Both the position numbers and the translations under genes were made by a program. Below, one piece after another: positions 1 through 6,954 of a stretch of DNA of 6,957 nt. The number at the start of each line of letters is the position of its first letter. Positions within the stretch are counted from its first letter, which is position 1. The DNA lies in NCBI GenBank assembly GCA_027311485.1, contig DAICYU010000223.1:1-6957 (forward strand), read 5' to 3'. Under the pieces are notes generated by a model. The model did not search any database and was not told where the DNA came from. It saw only the letters and a list, made by a program, of their open reading frames with translations. The DNA is from Acetobacteraceae bacterium (GTDB taxonomy: Bacteria; Pseudomonadota; Alphaproteobacteria; Acetobacterales; Acetobacteraceae).

Positions 1-3000
1 AGACCGCTTGCCAGCAGGGCCGGCAATGCATCAAGCGCCTGCTCGGCCCGCAGGTGGCTGGAGCCGAGCATCTTGGCCAGCATGGCGCTTACCCGTTCCT
101 CCCGCATCAGATAGCCGGCGTCGCCGATCGGGCCCCATTGCACCGCCAGGCCGGGAAGGCCTTCGGCGTGGCGACGATGCGCCAGCGCTTCCAGCGTCCT
201 GTTCGCGGCGACATAATTCGCCTGCCCCGGTGTGCCGATCACGGTCGTGACCGAGGAAAACAGTACGAAGACGTCCAGCGCATCGGTACGCGTGAAGCGG
301 TCCAGCAGCAGCGCCCCGGCCAGCTTCGGACGGATCACCGCGGTGAAACGCGCGGCATCGAGGTCGCGCAGCAAGGCGTCGTCCAGCACCATCGCGGCGT
401 GGAACACACCGCGGATCGGCCCCATACGCCGGCGGATTTCGGCCAGCGTGTTTTGCGTCGGCGCGTCCTCGGCCACGTCGCAGGCAAAGGCCCGCACATC
501 CCGGTCATCACCCGCCAGCTCGGCCAGGATCGCGCTGGCGCCGGGTGTGGCGGCGCCACGCCGGCTTAGCAATGCCAGCCTGCGAACCCCCTGGCGCAGC
601 AGCCAGCGCGCGGTTTCCAGGCCGAAGCCCGACAGGCCGCCGGTGACGATGTAAACGCCGTCCGGCCTGACCATGAACGCCGGCGAAGCGGCCGCCTGCC
701 GTGTCGGCTCCGGCCGCAGGACGACCTTGCCGATGTGTCCGGATGACTGCATCAGGCGGAAAGCCGACACAACCTCATTGAAGCCGAAGGTGCGATAGGG
801 CAGGGGCTGCAGATCGCCACTGTCCAGCAGCGCAGAAATCTCGTTCAGCACGCGCAGCGCCACGGATGGGCGGTGTGCCACCAATTCATCGACATCGATC
901 GCGTGATAGGACGCGTTGTGCCGCAGCGCGCGGATGCCGATGGGCGTGTTGCGGTAGAGGTCGCGCTTGCCGATTTCCAGGAAGCGGCCGAACGGCCGCA
1001 GCAGCCGCAGGCTTTGCTTCATGAGTTCCTGACTCAGGGAGTTCAGGACGACATCGACGCCTTTCCCGTCTGTTTCGGCCAGAATGTCGTCGACGAAGCT
1101 GGTGCCGCGACTGTCGAAGGCGGAGGTTACACCCAGCATGCGCAGCATCTGCCGGCGGGTTTCCGATCCGGCCGTTGCATAAACCACCGCACCCTTGTGC
1201 AGGGCATACTGGATTGCGGCCAGGCCAACGCCGCCGGCGCCGCCATGGATCAGCACGCGTTCCCCGGGTTCCAGCCGAGCCAGTTCGCCCAGGCCATAGG
1301 CGGCGGTCATGAAGGCAACAGGGACCGTCGCGGCGGCCTCATGCGTCAGCGCCTCAGGCATGCGCATCACGCCGGTGCGGCGCGTCACGACGTGGGTGGC
1401 GAATGCCTTCGGGGCGACGGCCGCGACCCGGTCGCCCGGTCGCAGGTCGGTCACGCCGTCACCGACCGCGATGACGATGCCGGCACATTCCAGGCCCAGC
1501 GACGGGCCGCTGAAGCCTTCCAGCAGCGCCTCATCGGGCAGCAGCCCCTGCGCCCACATCACGTCGCGGAAGTTCAGCGCGGCCGCGTGCACCTCGATCG
1601 CGACCTCCCCCGCGCCGGGTGTCGGCGGTTCGGCCCGCACCCAGGCCAGGGAGCTGATCAGGCCAGGCCGCAACACGTCCAGCCGGCGCGGTTCATTGGT
1701 GACTGGCGGCTGGATCATCCCGGTCCGCAGGCGAGGCACCATGCGGCCGCCGCGGGTCCAGAGGATTTCCCGTTCGTCGTCCGGCTCGTGGAGTTCCTGC
1801 AGCAGCCGTTCGGCGGCCTCGGCGGCGGGCAGAGTGGCTTCCAGGGCGATGCAGCGGCATTCCAGGCCCGCCAGCTCGTTCCCGGCAACGCGCCGCAGCC
1901 CGGTCAAAGCGGCGGCGATGAAGGATGCCGACGGCGATCCGGTCGCGACCAGCCAAAGCCGCGCAGGCTGCGCCGCCTGCATGTTTTCCAAGGCCGCCGC
2001 GATGTCGGCCAGAAGCTCCGCCAGCGCTTCCGGTGCGTCGTCGTCCTCGGCGAATTCCTCGGCCAGCAACAGAACATGCTGATGGCGTGACGCGAGCGGG
2101 ACGGTAAGAACCTCCCGCAGCGCTTCGATCGGCAGCTGTTGCAGGGTCGGCTGCCGGGCGGTGAGGGCGGCGGCAAGCGGGTCGTTCGGCGCGGCGAACA
2201 GGACCAGTCCGGCCTGCGATCCGTCGGCATTGCTATCGTCAGACTGTGCCGCGGCGCTGGCGATCAGCAGGGTGGCCGGCCAGATCGCACCGTCGAGCAG
2301 GGTATGCCGGACCTCGGCGAAGCCCGCATCGCGCAGGTCGCGGCACCATGCATCCGGGTGCTGCAATCCCGCCGCGGTATCGACGCCGAGTGCCGGCCCG
2401 AACAGCAGACTCGACACATAGCTGGGGATGGCTTCGGCGGCCAGCAGCAGCCCGCCGGAGGCCAGCAGGCTGAACAGCTGATCCGGAACCAGGCGCTGCC
2501 GGGGCAGGCTGAGACCGAAGAAGTCGAGAACAAGATCAAAGGCCGGCAGGTGCTGCGCCGCGGGCCATGCCTGCGCCGTGGCGCCCGGGGTGCGCGCAAG
2601 CTCGGGCAGGAGGCTGGCTTCGGCCCGGGCATCCGGCACCAGCACCACAAGGCGGAACGGAAAGCCCAGGGCTTCGATTGCGTCCACGACGCGACGGATC
2701 AGGGCATTCTGGGCGGCGCCGACGAGGGCAATCCGCAGGCACCGGCCGGCCGGCCATGTCGTGGCGAAAGCGGTCAGGCCGCGCATCAGCGCCTGGGCCG
2801 CTTCCGTGCCGGATGGCGATGCGAACATGGCCTGTTCGGTCATGCCTGGCGGCAGGACCAGCATCGCAGGGTCACCCGCCATCAGCGATGGCGACAGCGC
2901 GGCGAGCAAAGCACACTCGGCGCTGGCCTGGGGCGTGCTGAAAAACAGCGAACGCCAGATATCGACGGGCGGCGGCAGCTCGCTGGCTTTTTCCACCTGC

Positions 3001-6000
3001 CAGCCGGCTCCGGTTTCGTGGGCAAGCCCCTCCTCCCGCAGGCAGGCAAGGGCCTGGGCGGTCAGGGGTGAGTTTGACCAGTCCGCCGGCAGGACGCCAT
3101 CGGTGCTGCGCGCGACGATCGCCTCATGCACCGACGCGGTCACGCAGGCGTCGGCCAGCAGCATGCTGGCGGGCCGATCCTCGACTCCGAGCGTCGCCGC
3201 GATGATCCGGTCGATCGGCGGCATTGCGTCATTGGGTGCCTGACGCAGGCTTGGCACGTGCGCCGACCAGAACGTCTGGTCCGCGACTGATTGTCCTGCC
3301 TTGGGCACCGAGGCGAACCAGCAATCGATCAGCTCCATGACCGGGCGGTCCAGGGCATCCGTCAGCGCAATGTCGGCGCAGATCGAGCGTGGACCGATGT
3401 GGCGCAGATGGAGCACCGCACGCCGGATCTGAAGTCCGTCACCCAGCAGCCGGACGCGGCCGAACCGCCATGGCATCACCGTGCCCAGCGCCCGCATCCT
3501 GGGATTTCCGGCGGCCATCGCCAGCAACGCCTGCAGGCTGCCGTCGACCACGGTGGGGTCCAGCAGGTAGCGCTGGCTGAAGCGGTCCGGCTGGGTGGAG
3601 CGGAGGTCCGCCACGCCGGTTTCGGTGTCGATCCGGTCCACACTGACGACGGTGCGGAAGGCCGGCCCGTATGACAGGCCCACGGTGCGGGCCCGCGCAT
3701 AGACGACCTCCGCCGCTATGACCTCACCGCTGGATGCCGGGGTAGCCGGCAGGACCGGGCGGTGGCCAAGGCCGGGCAGGATGCGTCCCTGCGCGTGACG
3801 CTGCAACGGTTCCTCGGTCAGGCGCGGTCGGCTGGCGAGGCTCCATTGGCCGTCGGCTTCCACGAGCGTGCGGCAGTCCCGCACCGTTCCGGACGCCAGC
3901 GGCAGCGAACGGGTAATCTCCAGGTCCTGGATTTCCAGGACGGCTGCATCGGGGTGCCGGGTTCGGGCGGCGGCCAGGGCCATTTCGATCATCGCCGCCG
4001 CGGGCAGGATCGCGGCGTCGTCCACCACGTGATCCGCCAGCCACGGCTGCGTCGCGGTGCACAGGTGCGACATCCAGGAGTCGTCCCGCCCGGTGTCGCG
4101 GAAGCCAAGCAGGGGATGGTCGTCCACGGGTTTGACGACTTCGACGCCTTCGATGCTGCGCTGGATGGCGAAGGATTGCCGCTGCCAGGGATACAGCGGC
4201 AGGCCACGCGTATCGGCTGGGCCGTCGAAGCGGGAAGCGGCAGCGATATCGGCGCCGGAAACGTAACATTCGGCGACGGCGTTGGCCAGCGGATCGCCGG
4301 CGGCATCGCGGCGGGACAGCGTTGACAGCACGCTTCGCGGTTCCGGGCTGCCGCGCAGCACTTCGCGCATGTAATGCTGCAGCACCGGGTGCGGACCGAC
4401 TTCCAGAAAGGTTCGCACGCCGGCTGCGGCGATACACTCGATCGCGTCGCTGAAGCGGACCGGCATCCGCACGTTACGCCACCAGTAGTCCGCGTCCAGC
4501 TCCTTGGCCTGCACCGCCCGGCCGGTGACCGTCGAAATCATGGTTTCCACCGGACTGGTGGAGGCCAAGCCGTCCAGCGCGGCCAGCAGAGGCGCCTGGA
4601 TCGGGGCCATCACCGCGCTGTGGAAGGCGTAGTCGAGATCAAGGCGATTGCAGCGGGCGCCGATGGCCTCGGCCGCCGGTTCCAGCAGCGCCATTGCGTC
4701 AAGCGGCCCGGCAATGGTCACGGCATCAGGTGCGTTCACGGCGGCGATCGCCAGCGCGGGATGGACGCGGGCGATGAGGTCGGCGGCGGCGTCTTCCGAA
4801 AGCGCCAGCGCGGCCATCCCGCCCAGCCCGTGCGTGGCACCCTGCGCCAGGCTGCGTTGGACAATGACACGGCAGGCCTGATCCAGGGTCAGCGCGCCGC
4901 AGCCCCAGGCGGCCGCAACCTCACCCGCGCTATGGCCGATATGGGCCGTCGGGGTGACGCCAAGCTGGCGCAGCGTCGAAACGATGGCGACCTGGATGGC
5001 GAACAGCAGAGGCTGCGCCACGGTGGTGTTGCGGATGGTTTCGGCGAGGTCGTCGCTTTGCAGCCGCGAGATGACCGACCAGCCCAGAGCGTCTGCAAGG
5101 TGCCGGTCAACCTCGGCCAGGGCGGCGGCGAACAGACGGTTGGTGCGGAGGGCATGCAGTCCCATGCCCGCCCACTGACTGCCATTCCCGGAGTAGACGA
5201 AGGCGAGGCCCGGGGTGGTTGCCTGCCCGGTCCTGACTGTTTTCGACGCGGTGCCGGCGAGCCAGTCATCGAGCCGTGCGGCAAGGTCGGCGCCTTCGTC
5301 GTTGTTGACGATCAGGCGGTGCCGTTGATGGTCGCGCCGCCGGGCCGCCGCCCGCAGCAAGGCCGGAACCCGGGCTGGCGGCGCTGCTTTGATCGTATCG
5401 CGCCAGGTCGCCGCGAGATTGCGCAAGGCTTCGGTTGACCGGGCCGACAGCAGGAGCGGCATGGAGGTGGCGCCTTCCGCGCCGGCTGGCACCACAGCGT
5501 CGGGCTCGGGCGGGGTGGCAAGGATCGCGTGCGCGTTGGTGCCGCCGAAGCCGAAGGAATTGATGCCGACGATCAGCGGTCCGCGCGTCAGGGGCAGCAT
5601 ATCCGGACGCGTAACGACCTGAAGGTTTAGTTCTCCGAACGGAATATTAGGGTTGGGCGTCTCGAAGTTGAGCGACGGCGGGATGACACCCCGTTCGAAG
5701 GTCACCAACAGCTTCATGAGGCCGGCCATACCGCTGGCCGGTTCAAGATGACCGATGTTCGACTTGACCGATCCGATCGGCAGTGGCGCTGTCCGGAATT
5801 GGGCCAGCGCCTCACCGATGGCATGCGCTTCGATCGGGTCACCGACTGGTGTGCCGGTGCCGTGGGCTTCAAAATAGCAGAAATCATCCGGTGCCACGCC
5901 GGCGCGGGTGCTCACGTCGCGCAGCAGCGCCGCCTGGGCCTTGCGGCTGGGTACTGGAAAGGCGGCGGTGCGACCGTCTGAGTTTACGCCGGTGCCGCGG

Positions 6001-6791
6001 ATCACGGCGCGGATCGTATCGCCATCGGCGATGGCGCGGGCAAGGTTCTTGATGACGATTGCACTCGCACCCTCCCCGCGGACATAGCCGTCGGCGCGGG
6101 CATCGAAGGAATGGCATTTACCCAGCCGCGACAGCATCGATGCGCGAGCGAAACCGACATAGGACTGTGGCGCGAGCAGAAGATTCACGCCGCCGACCAG
6201 TGCCAGATCGATCTCGCCGCGTCTGAGTGCCTCACAGGCGAGATGGAGTGCGACCAGCGACGAGGAGCACGCCGTGTCGACGGTCAGGCTGGGACCATGC
6301 AGGTCGAAGATATAAGAGATGCGGTTGGAGACAGAGGAAAGCGCGGCGCCCTGCATGCCATACGTATCGAGCGAGGCGGCGTCGGAAAAGGAAACCGCGG
6401 CATGATCCCAGGACGAGGCGCCGACGTAAACGCCTGTACCCGAGCCCGCCAGCCGCGTGTGTGGAATCCCCGCATCCTCGATGGCCTCGTAGGCCACTTC
6501 AAGCATGATGCGCTGCTGCGGGTCTATACTTGGCGCTTCGCGTGGCGAAATGCCAAAGAATGCAGCATCGAAAGTATCTATTTCTTGCAGGGCGCCGGCG
6601 GCGAATGTGTATGTCTTCCCCGCCTGTCCCGGCGTGGGGTGAAAATAGCGGGATTTCGTCCAGCGATCACCCCGAAGTTCCCCGATCGCGGCGATGCCGG
6701 CGAGCAGCATGTCAGCGAAGTGGGCGAGGGTATCCGCCCCAGGTAACCTGCACGAAGCCCCTATAATCGCCAAAGAAGTATCAAGATGCAT
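1..6791 (-). CDS. Highly reducing type I polyketide synthase, KS-AT-DH-pseudoMT-pseudoKR-ER-KR (3' end cut off by window)
   Basis: This cytosolic multienzyme should build a reduced acyl chain by repeated malonyl condensation and beta-carbon reduction. The sequence shows, in one uninterrupted frame: KS active site DTACSSS (Cys175) with His310 and His348; AT GHSAG (Ser621) with YAFH (His724); DH His921 and Asp1083; ER LNFRDV (Asn1740) and the NADPH loop at 1850-1856; KR TGGLSGFG (2050-2057) with Lys2156, Ser2180, Tyr2193 and Asn2197. At least 2,263 residues are present. An ACP and stop are expected within a few hundred bases beyond base 1. The ATG at 6791 is preferred because GGAAG lies 5 bases upstream and KS homology begins about five residues in; GTG at 6794 and TTG at 6803 are weaker alternatives, and an in-frame TGA at 6812-6810 limits extension. 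No loading module or docking helix is seen, suggesting an iterative stand-alone enzyme. I do not recognise the specific product, so no gene symbol is given. Confidence 0.96.
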   Translation of the reverse strand, partial: MHLDTSLAIIGASCRLPGADTLAHFADMLLAGIAAIGELRGDRWTKSRYFHPTPGQAGKTYTFAAGALQEIDTFDAAFFGISPREAPSIDPQQRIMLEVAYEAIEDAGIPHTRLAGSGTGVYVGASSWDHAAVSFSDAASLDTYGMQGAALSSVSNRISYIFDLHGPSLTVDTACSSSLVALHLACEALRRGEIDLALVGGVNLLLAPQSYVGFARASMLSRLGKCHSFDARADGYVRGEGASAIVIKNLARAIADGDTIRAVIRGTGVNSDGRTAAFPVPSRKAQAALLRDVSTRAGVAPDDFCYFEAHGTGTPVGDPIEAHAIGEALAQFRTAPLPIGSVKSNIGHLEPASGMAGLMKLLVTFERGVIPPSLNFETPNPNIPFGELNLQVVTRPDMLPLTRGPLIVGINSFGFGGTNAHAILATPPEPDAVVPAGAEGATSMPLLLSARSTEALRNLAATWRDTIKAAPPARVPALLRAAARRRDHQRHRLIVNNDEGADLAARLDDWLAGTASKTVRTGQATTPGLAFVYSGNGSQWAGMGLHALRTNRLFAAALAEVDRHLADALGWSVISRLQSDDLAETIRNTTVAQPLLFAIQVAIVSTLRQLGVTPTAHIGHSAGEVAAAWGCGALTLDQACRVIVQRSLAQGATHGLGGMAALALSEDAAADLIARVHPALAIAAVNAPDAVTIAGPLDAMALLEPAAEAIGARCNRLDLDYAFHSAVMAPIQAPLLAALDGLASTSPVETMISTVTGRAVQAKELDADYWWRNVRMPVRFSDAIECIAAAGVRTFLEVGPHPVLQHYMREVLRGSPEPRSVLSTLSRRDAAGDPLANAVAECYVSGADIAAASRFDGPADTRGLPLYPWQRQSFAIQRSIEGVEVVKPVDDHPLLGFRDTGRDDSWMSHLCTATQPWLADHVVDDAAILPAAAMIEMALAAARTRHPDAAVLEIQDLEITRSLPLASGTVRDCRTLVEADGQWSLASRPRLTEEPLQRHAQGRILPGLGHRPVLPATPASSGEVIAAEVVYARARTVGLSYGPAFRTVVSVDRIDTETGVADLRSTQPDRFSQRYLLDPTVVDGSLQALLAMAAGNPRMRALGTVMPWRFGRVRLLGDGLQIRRAVLHLRHIGPRSICADIALTDALDRPVMELIDCWFASVPKAGQSVADQTFWSAHVPSLRQAPNDAMPPIDRIIAATLGVEDRPASMLLADACVTASVHEAIVARSTDGVLPADWSNSPLTAQALACLREEGLAHETGAGWQVEKASELPPPVDIWRSLFFSTPQASAECALLAALSPSLMAGDPAMLVLPPGMTEQAMFASPSGTEAAQALMRGLTAFATTWPAGRCLRIALVGAAQNALIRRVVDAIEALGFPFRLVVLVPDARAEASLLPELARTPGATAQAWPAAQHLPAFDLVLDFFGLSLPRQRLVPDQLFSLLASGGLLLAAEAIPSYVSSLLFGPALGVDTAAGLQHPDAWCRDLRDAGFAEVRHTLLDGAIWPATLLIASAAAQSDDSNADGSQAGLVLFAAPNDPLAAALTARQPTLQQLPIEALREVLTVPLASRHQHVLLLAEEFAEDDDAPEALAELLADIAAALENMQAAQPARLWLVATGSPSASFIAAALTGLRRVAGNELAGLECRCIALEATLPAAEAAERLLQELHEPDDEREILWTRGGRMVPRLRTGMIQPPVTNEPRRLDVLRPGLISSLAWVRAEPPTPGAGEVAIEVHAAALNFRDVMWAQGLLPDEALLEGFSGPSLGLECAGIVIAVGDGVTDLRPGDRVAAVAPKAFATHVVTRRTGVMRMPEALTHEAAATVPVAFMTAAYGLGELARLEPGERVLIHGGAGGVGLAAIQYALHKGAVVYATAGSETRRQMLRMLGVTSAFDSRGTSFVDDILAETDGKGVDVVLNSLSQELMKQSLRLLRPFGRFLEIGKRDLYRNTPIGIRALRHNASYHAIDVDELVAHRPSVALRVLNEISALLDSGDLQPLPYRTFGFNEVVSAFRLMQSSGHIGKVVLRPEPTRQAAASPAFMVRPDGVYIVTGGLSGFGLETARWLLRQGVRRLALLSRRGAATPGASAILAELAGDDRDVRAFACDVAEDAPTQNTLAEIRRRMGPIRGVFHAAMVLDDALLRDLDAARFTAVIRPKLAGALLLDRFTRTDALDVFVLFSSVTTVIGTPGQANYVAANRTLEALAHRRHAEGLPGLAVQWGPIGDAGYLMREERVSAMLAKMLGSSHLRAEQALDALPALLASG
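72..656 (-). other. Catalytic ketoreductase (KR) domain, B-type, residues ~2046-2240
   Basis: KR reduces the beta-ketone with NADPH. The cofactor loop is TGGLSGFG (2050-2057). The SDR catalytic set is Lys2156, Ser2180 (in FSSVTTVIG), Tyr2193 (in ANYVAAN) and Asn2197, with spacings of 24, 13 and 4 residues that match well-studied modular KR domains. The LDD motif (2136-2138, in HAAMVLDDALL) marks a B-type KR giving the D-configured (usually R) alcohol, the substrate usually used by PKS dehydratases. The domain ends after AVQWGPIGD (Trp2219). The last residues in the window are a helical linker (about 2241-2263) that would lead to an ACP beyond the edge. Confidence 0.95.
711..1682 (-). other. 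Enoylreductase (ER) domain, MDR family, residues ~1704-2027
   Basis: ER uses NADPH to saturate the alpha-beta double bond left by DH. It belongs to the zinc-free medium-chain reductase type. It begins near LDVLRPGLIS, with AALNFRDVM (Asn1740), LGLECAGIV, the NADPH loop HGGAGGVGLAAIQYA (His1849, glycines 1850-1856), VVLNSLSQELM, and FLEIGKRDLY. Lys1942 and Asp1966 in this last region correspond to residues implicated as proton donors in modular ERs. It closes with SSGHIGKVVLRP (Gly2021). At the position where many ERs have Tyr in an MYP motif, this one has Leu1751 (GLLP); that Tyr is associated with alpha-carbon stereocontrol, which matters little if extenders are unbranched. All features of an active domain are present. 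Confidence 0.95.
1692..2219 (-). other. Structural ketoreductase subdomain (pseudo-KR), residues ~1525-1700
   Basis: In reducing PKSs the KR is split: a truncated, cofactor-free Rossmann half precedes ER and packs against the catalytic half that follows ER. This segment fits that half. It has ARLWLVATGS (Trp1613), then a stretch resembling the usual LxGLxRVxxxE pattern (ALTGLRRVAGNELAGLECR), and ends with an ILWTRGGRMVPRLR strand (Met1684), the classic closing sequence just before ER. It has no TGGxGxxG loop and no catalytic Tyr, as expected for a structural half. An acidic stretch (LAEEFAEDDDAPEALAEL) lies in its middle and is probably a surface loop and helix. Confidence 0.85.
2262..3254 (-). 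other. Degenerate C-methyltransferase-like domain (pseudo-MT), residues ~1180-1510
   Basis: This block sits exactly where reducing PKSs carry a SAM-dependent C-methyltransferase, between DH and the second reductive half. The layout of that family is still legible: a helical N-terminal part with LTAQALACLREEGL and a following W-containing strand, then LRIALVGAAQNAL (around Gly1358), FDLVLDFFGLSLP, and LLASGGLLLAAEAIPS (Gly1446), ending near DAGFAEV and IWPATLLIAS (Trp1504). Active members have a glycine-rich LEIGAGTGG-type SAM loop and an NVLHAT-type segment. Here these read ALVGAAQNA and FFGLSLP, so the SAM site looks lost. It is probably a structural remnant like the pseudo-methyltransferase of animal fatty acid synthase. 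Assignment rests on remembered family patterns, not a profile search. Confidence 0.78.
3297..4127 (-). other. Dehydratase (DH) domain, double hotdog, residues ~889-1165
   Basis: DH removes water from the beta-hydroxyacyl-ACP to give the enoyl intermediate. The catalytic base is His921 in WLADHVVDDAAILP, and the catalytic acid is Asp1083 in VVDGSLQ. The spacing of 162 residues matches well-studied modular DH domains. The second-hotdog tyrosine motif is present as GLSYGPAF (Tyr1041), with Leu in place of the first Tyr of GYxYGPxF. The His motif is HxxxDxxxxP rather than the usual HxxxGxxxxP. Because both catalytic residues and the Pro remain, I expect the domain to be active, but the Gly-to-Asp change is noted as a finding. 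Confidence 0.9.
4287..5210 (-). other. Acyltransferase (AT) domain, probably malonyl-CoA specific, residues ~528-835
   Basis: AT loads the extender unit from CoA onto the ACP. It begins at VYSGNGSQWAGMG (Val532). The nucleophile is Ser621 in GHSAGEVAA, Arg646 (VQRSLAQG) should bind the extender carboxylate, and the catalytic His is His724 in YAFH. The Ser-His spacing of 103 residues is the usual one. In AT specificity rules, HAFH marks malonyl and YASH marks methylmalonyl, so YAFH is a hybrid. The Phe, and Ala as the variable residue in GHSxG, favour malonyl. The conserved GPHPVL follows, and the post-AT linker ends at LPLYPWQRQ (Trp869). Substrate choice is inferred, not shown. Confidence 0.93.
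5517..6776 (-). other. Ketosynthase (KS) domain of the PKS, residues ~6-425
   Basis: KS performs decarboxylative Claisen condensation between the growing acyl chain on its cysteine and malonyl-ACP. The domain opens with SLAIIGASCRLPGA, followed by FDAAFFGISPREA and DPQQR. The nucleophile is Cys175 in VDTACSSSLVA. The two catalytic histidines are His310 in EAHGTGTPVGDP and His348 in SNIGHLEPASG, and the domain closes with NSFGFGGTNAH (ending at residue 421). Spacing of the triad (135 and 38 residues) is normal for type I KS. The active-site Cys is present, so this is an extending KS, not a KSQ-type loading domain. Nothing precedes it except about five residues. A KS-AT linker of about 100 residues follows. 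Confidence 0.97.
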
Positions 6792-6796
6792 CACTG

Positions 6797-6801
6797 CTTC
6801 C
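6797..6801 (-). promoter_or_regulatory. Ribosome binding site for the PKS
   Basis: The minus strand reads GGAAG, then five bases (CAGTG), then the ATG at 6791. The match and spacing are good for a Shine-Dalgarno sequence and decide the start. The GTG at 6794 would leave only two bases of spacing, and the TTG at 6803 overlaps the site. Confidence 0.75.
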
Positions 6802-6831
6802 AATATAGGTCATAACTGGTGCGGCATGGGC

Positions 6832-6857
6832 GGATTGCCGCAACGAGTTTGCAATCC
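6832..6857. repeat. Inverted repeat, 7-base arms, possible operator upstream of the PKS
   Basis: Perfect arms GGATTGC (6857-6851 on the minus strand) and GCAATCC (6838-6832) flank a 12-base spacer. An inner GCAA/TTGC pair lies within it. The repeat is centred about 53 bases before the start codon, in non-coding, lower-GC sequence, which is a plausible place for a regulator site. No T-run follows, so it is not a terminator. Function is inferred only from position and symmetry. Confidence 0.4.
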
Positions 6858-6861
6858 AGCA

Positions 6862-6876
6862 CAATGGATCGCATTG
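6862..6876. repeat. Short inverted repeat CAATG-N5-CATTG, possible second operator
   Basis: On the plus strand the bases read CAATGGATCGCATTG, a 5-base-arm dyad with a 5-base centre. It lies five bases from the larger inverted repeat at 6832-6857 and shares its CAAT/ATTG core, so the two may form a paired binding region. Short dyads arise by chance, so confidence is low. Confidence 0.3.
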
Positions 6877-6936
6877 CCGTGATGCGGCGTCAACGTAAAC
6901 TGATCCTGTATTGTCCTTTTTGATTTTCGGGGGCGC

Positions 6937-6954
6937 CGGACTACGAGGAGTCCG
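6937..6954. repeat. Small hairpin at window edge (6-base stem, 6-base loop)
   Basis: CGGACT and AGTCCG pair around a six-base loop. No T-run follows on the minus strand, and what follows on the plus strand is outside the window. It might be part of a terminator for a neighbouring gene, a leader structure of the PKS transcript, or chance. Confidence 0.3.

Noticed and set aside
873..2090. A 405-codon open frame on the plus strand, and similar long plus-strand frames at 2139-3071 and 4374-5438
   Set aside because: They run antisense to clearly conserved ER, pseudo-KR, pseudo-MT, AT and KS coding sequence. Their translations are rich in Arg, Gly, Gln and His with no recognisable domain. High G/C at third codon positions suppresses stops on the opposite strand, which explains them.
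1692..3254. Possibility that the DH-ER interval is an inserted foreign gene or a frameshifted stretch
   Set aside because: The frame is continuous with the flanking domains, GC matches, and the order pseudo-MT then pseudo-KR is the normal one between DH and ER in this kind of PKS.
6762..6767. TATAAT on the plus strand
   Set aside because: It lies inside the conserved KS start (codons for Ala-Ile-Ile-Gly), has no matching -35 box, and no plus-strand gene follows. It is chance.
6802..6807. TATATT on the minus strand as a -10 box
   Set aside because: No -35-like sequence is found 16-19 bases upstream, and the transcript would begin at or inside the ribosome binding site.
6888..6893. TTGACG on the minus strand as a -35 promoter box
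   Set aside because: The hexamers 16-19 bases downstream match TATAAT at no more than about three positions, so no complete promoter can be supported.
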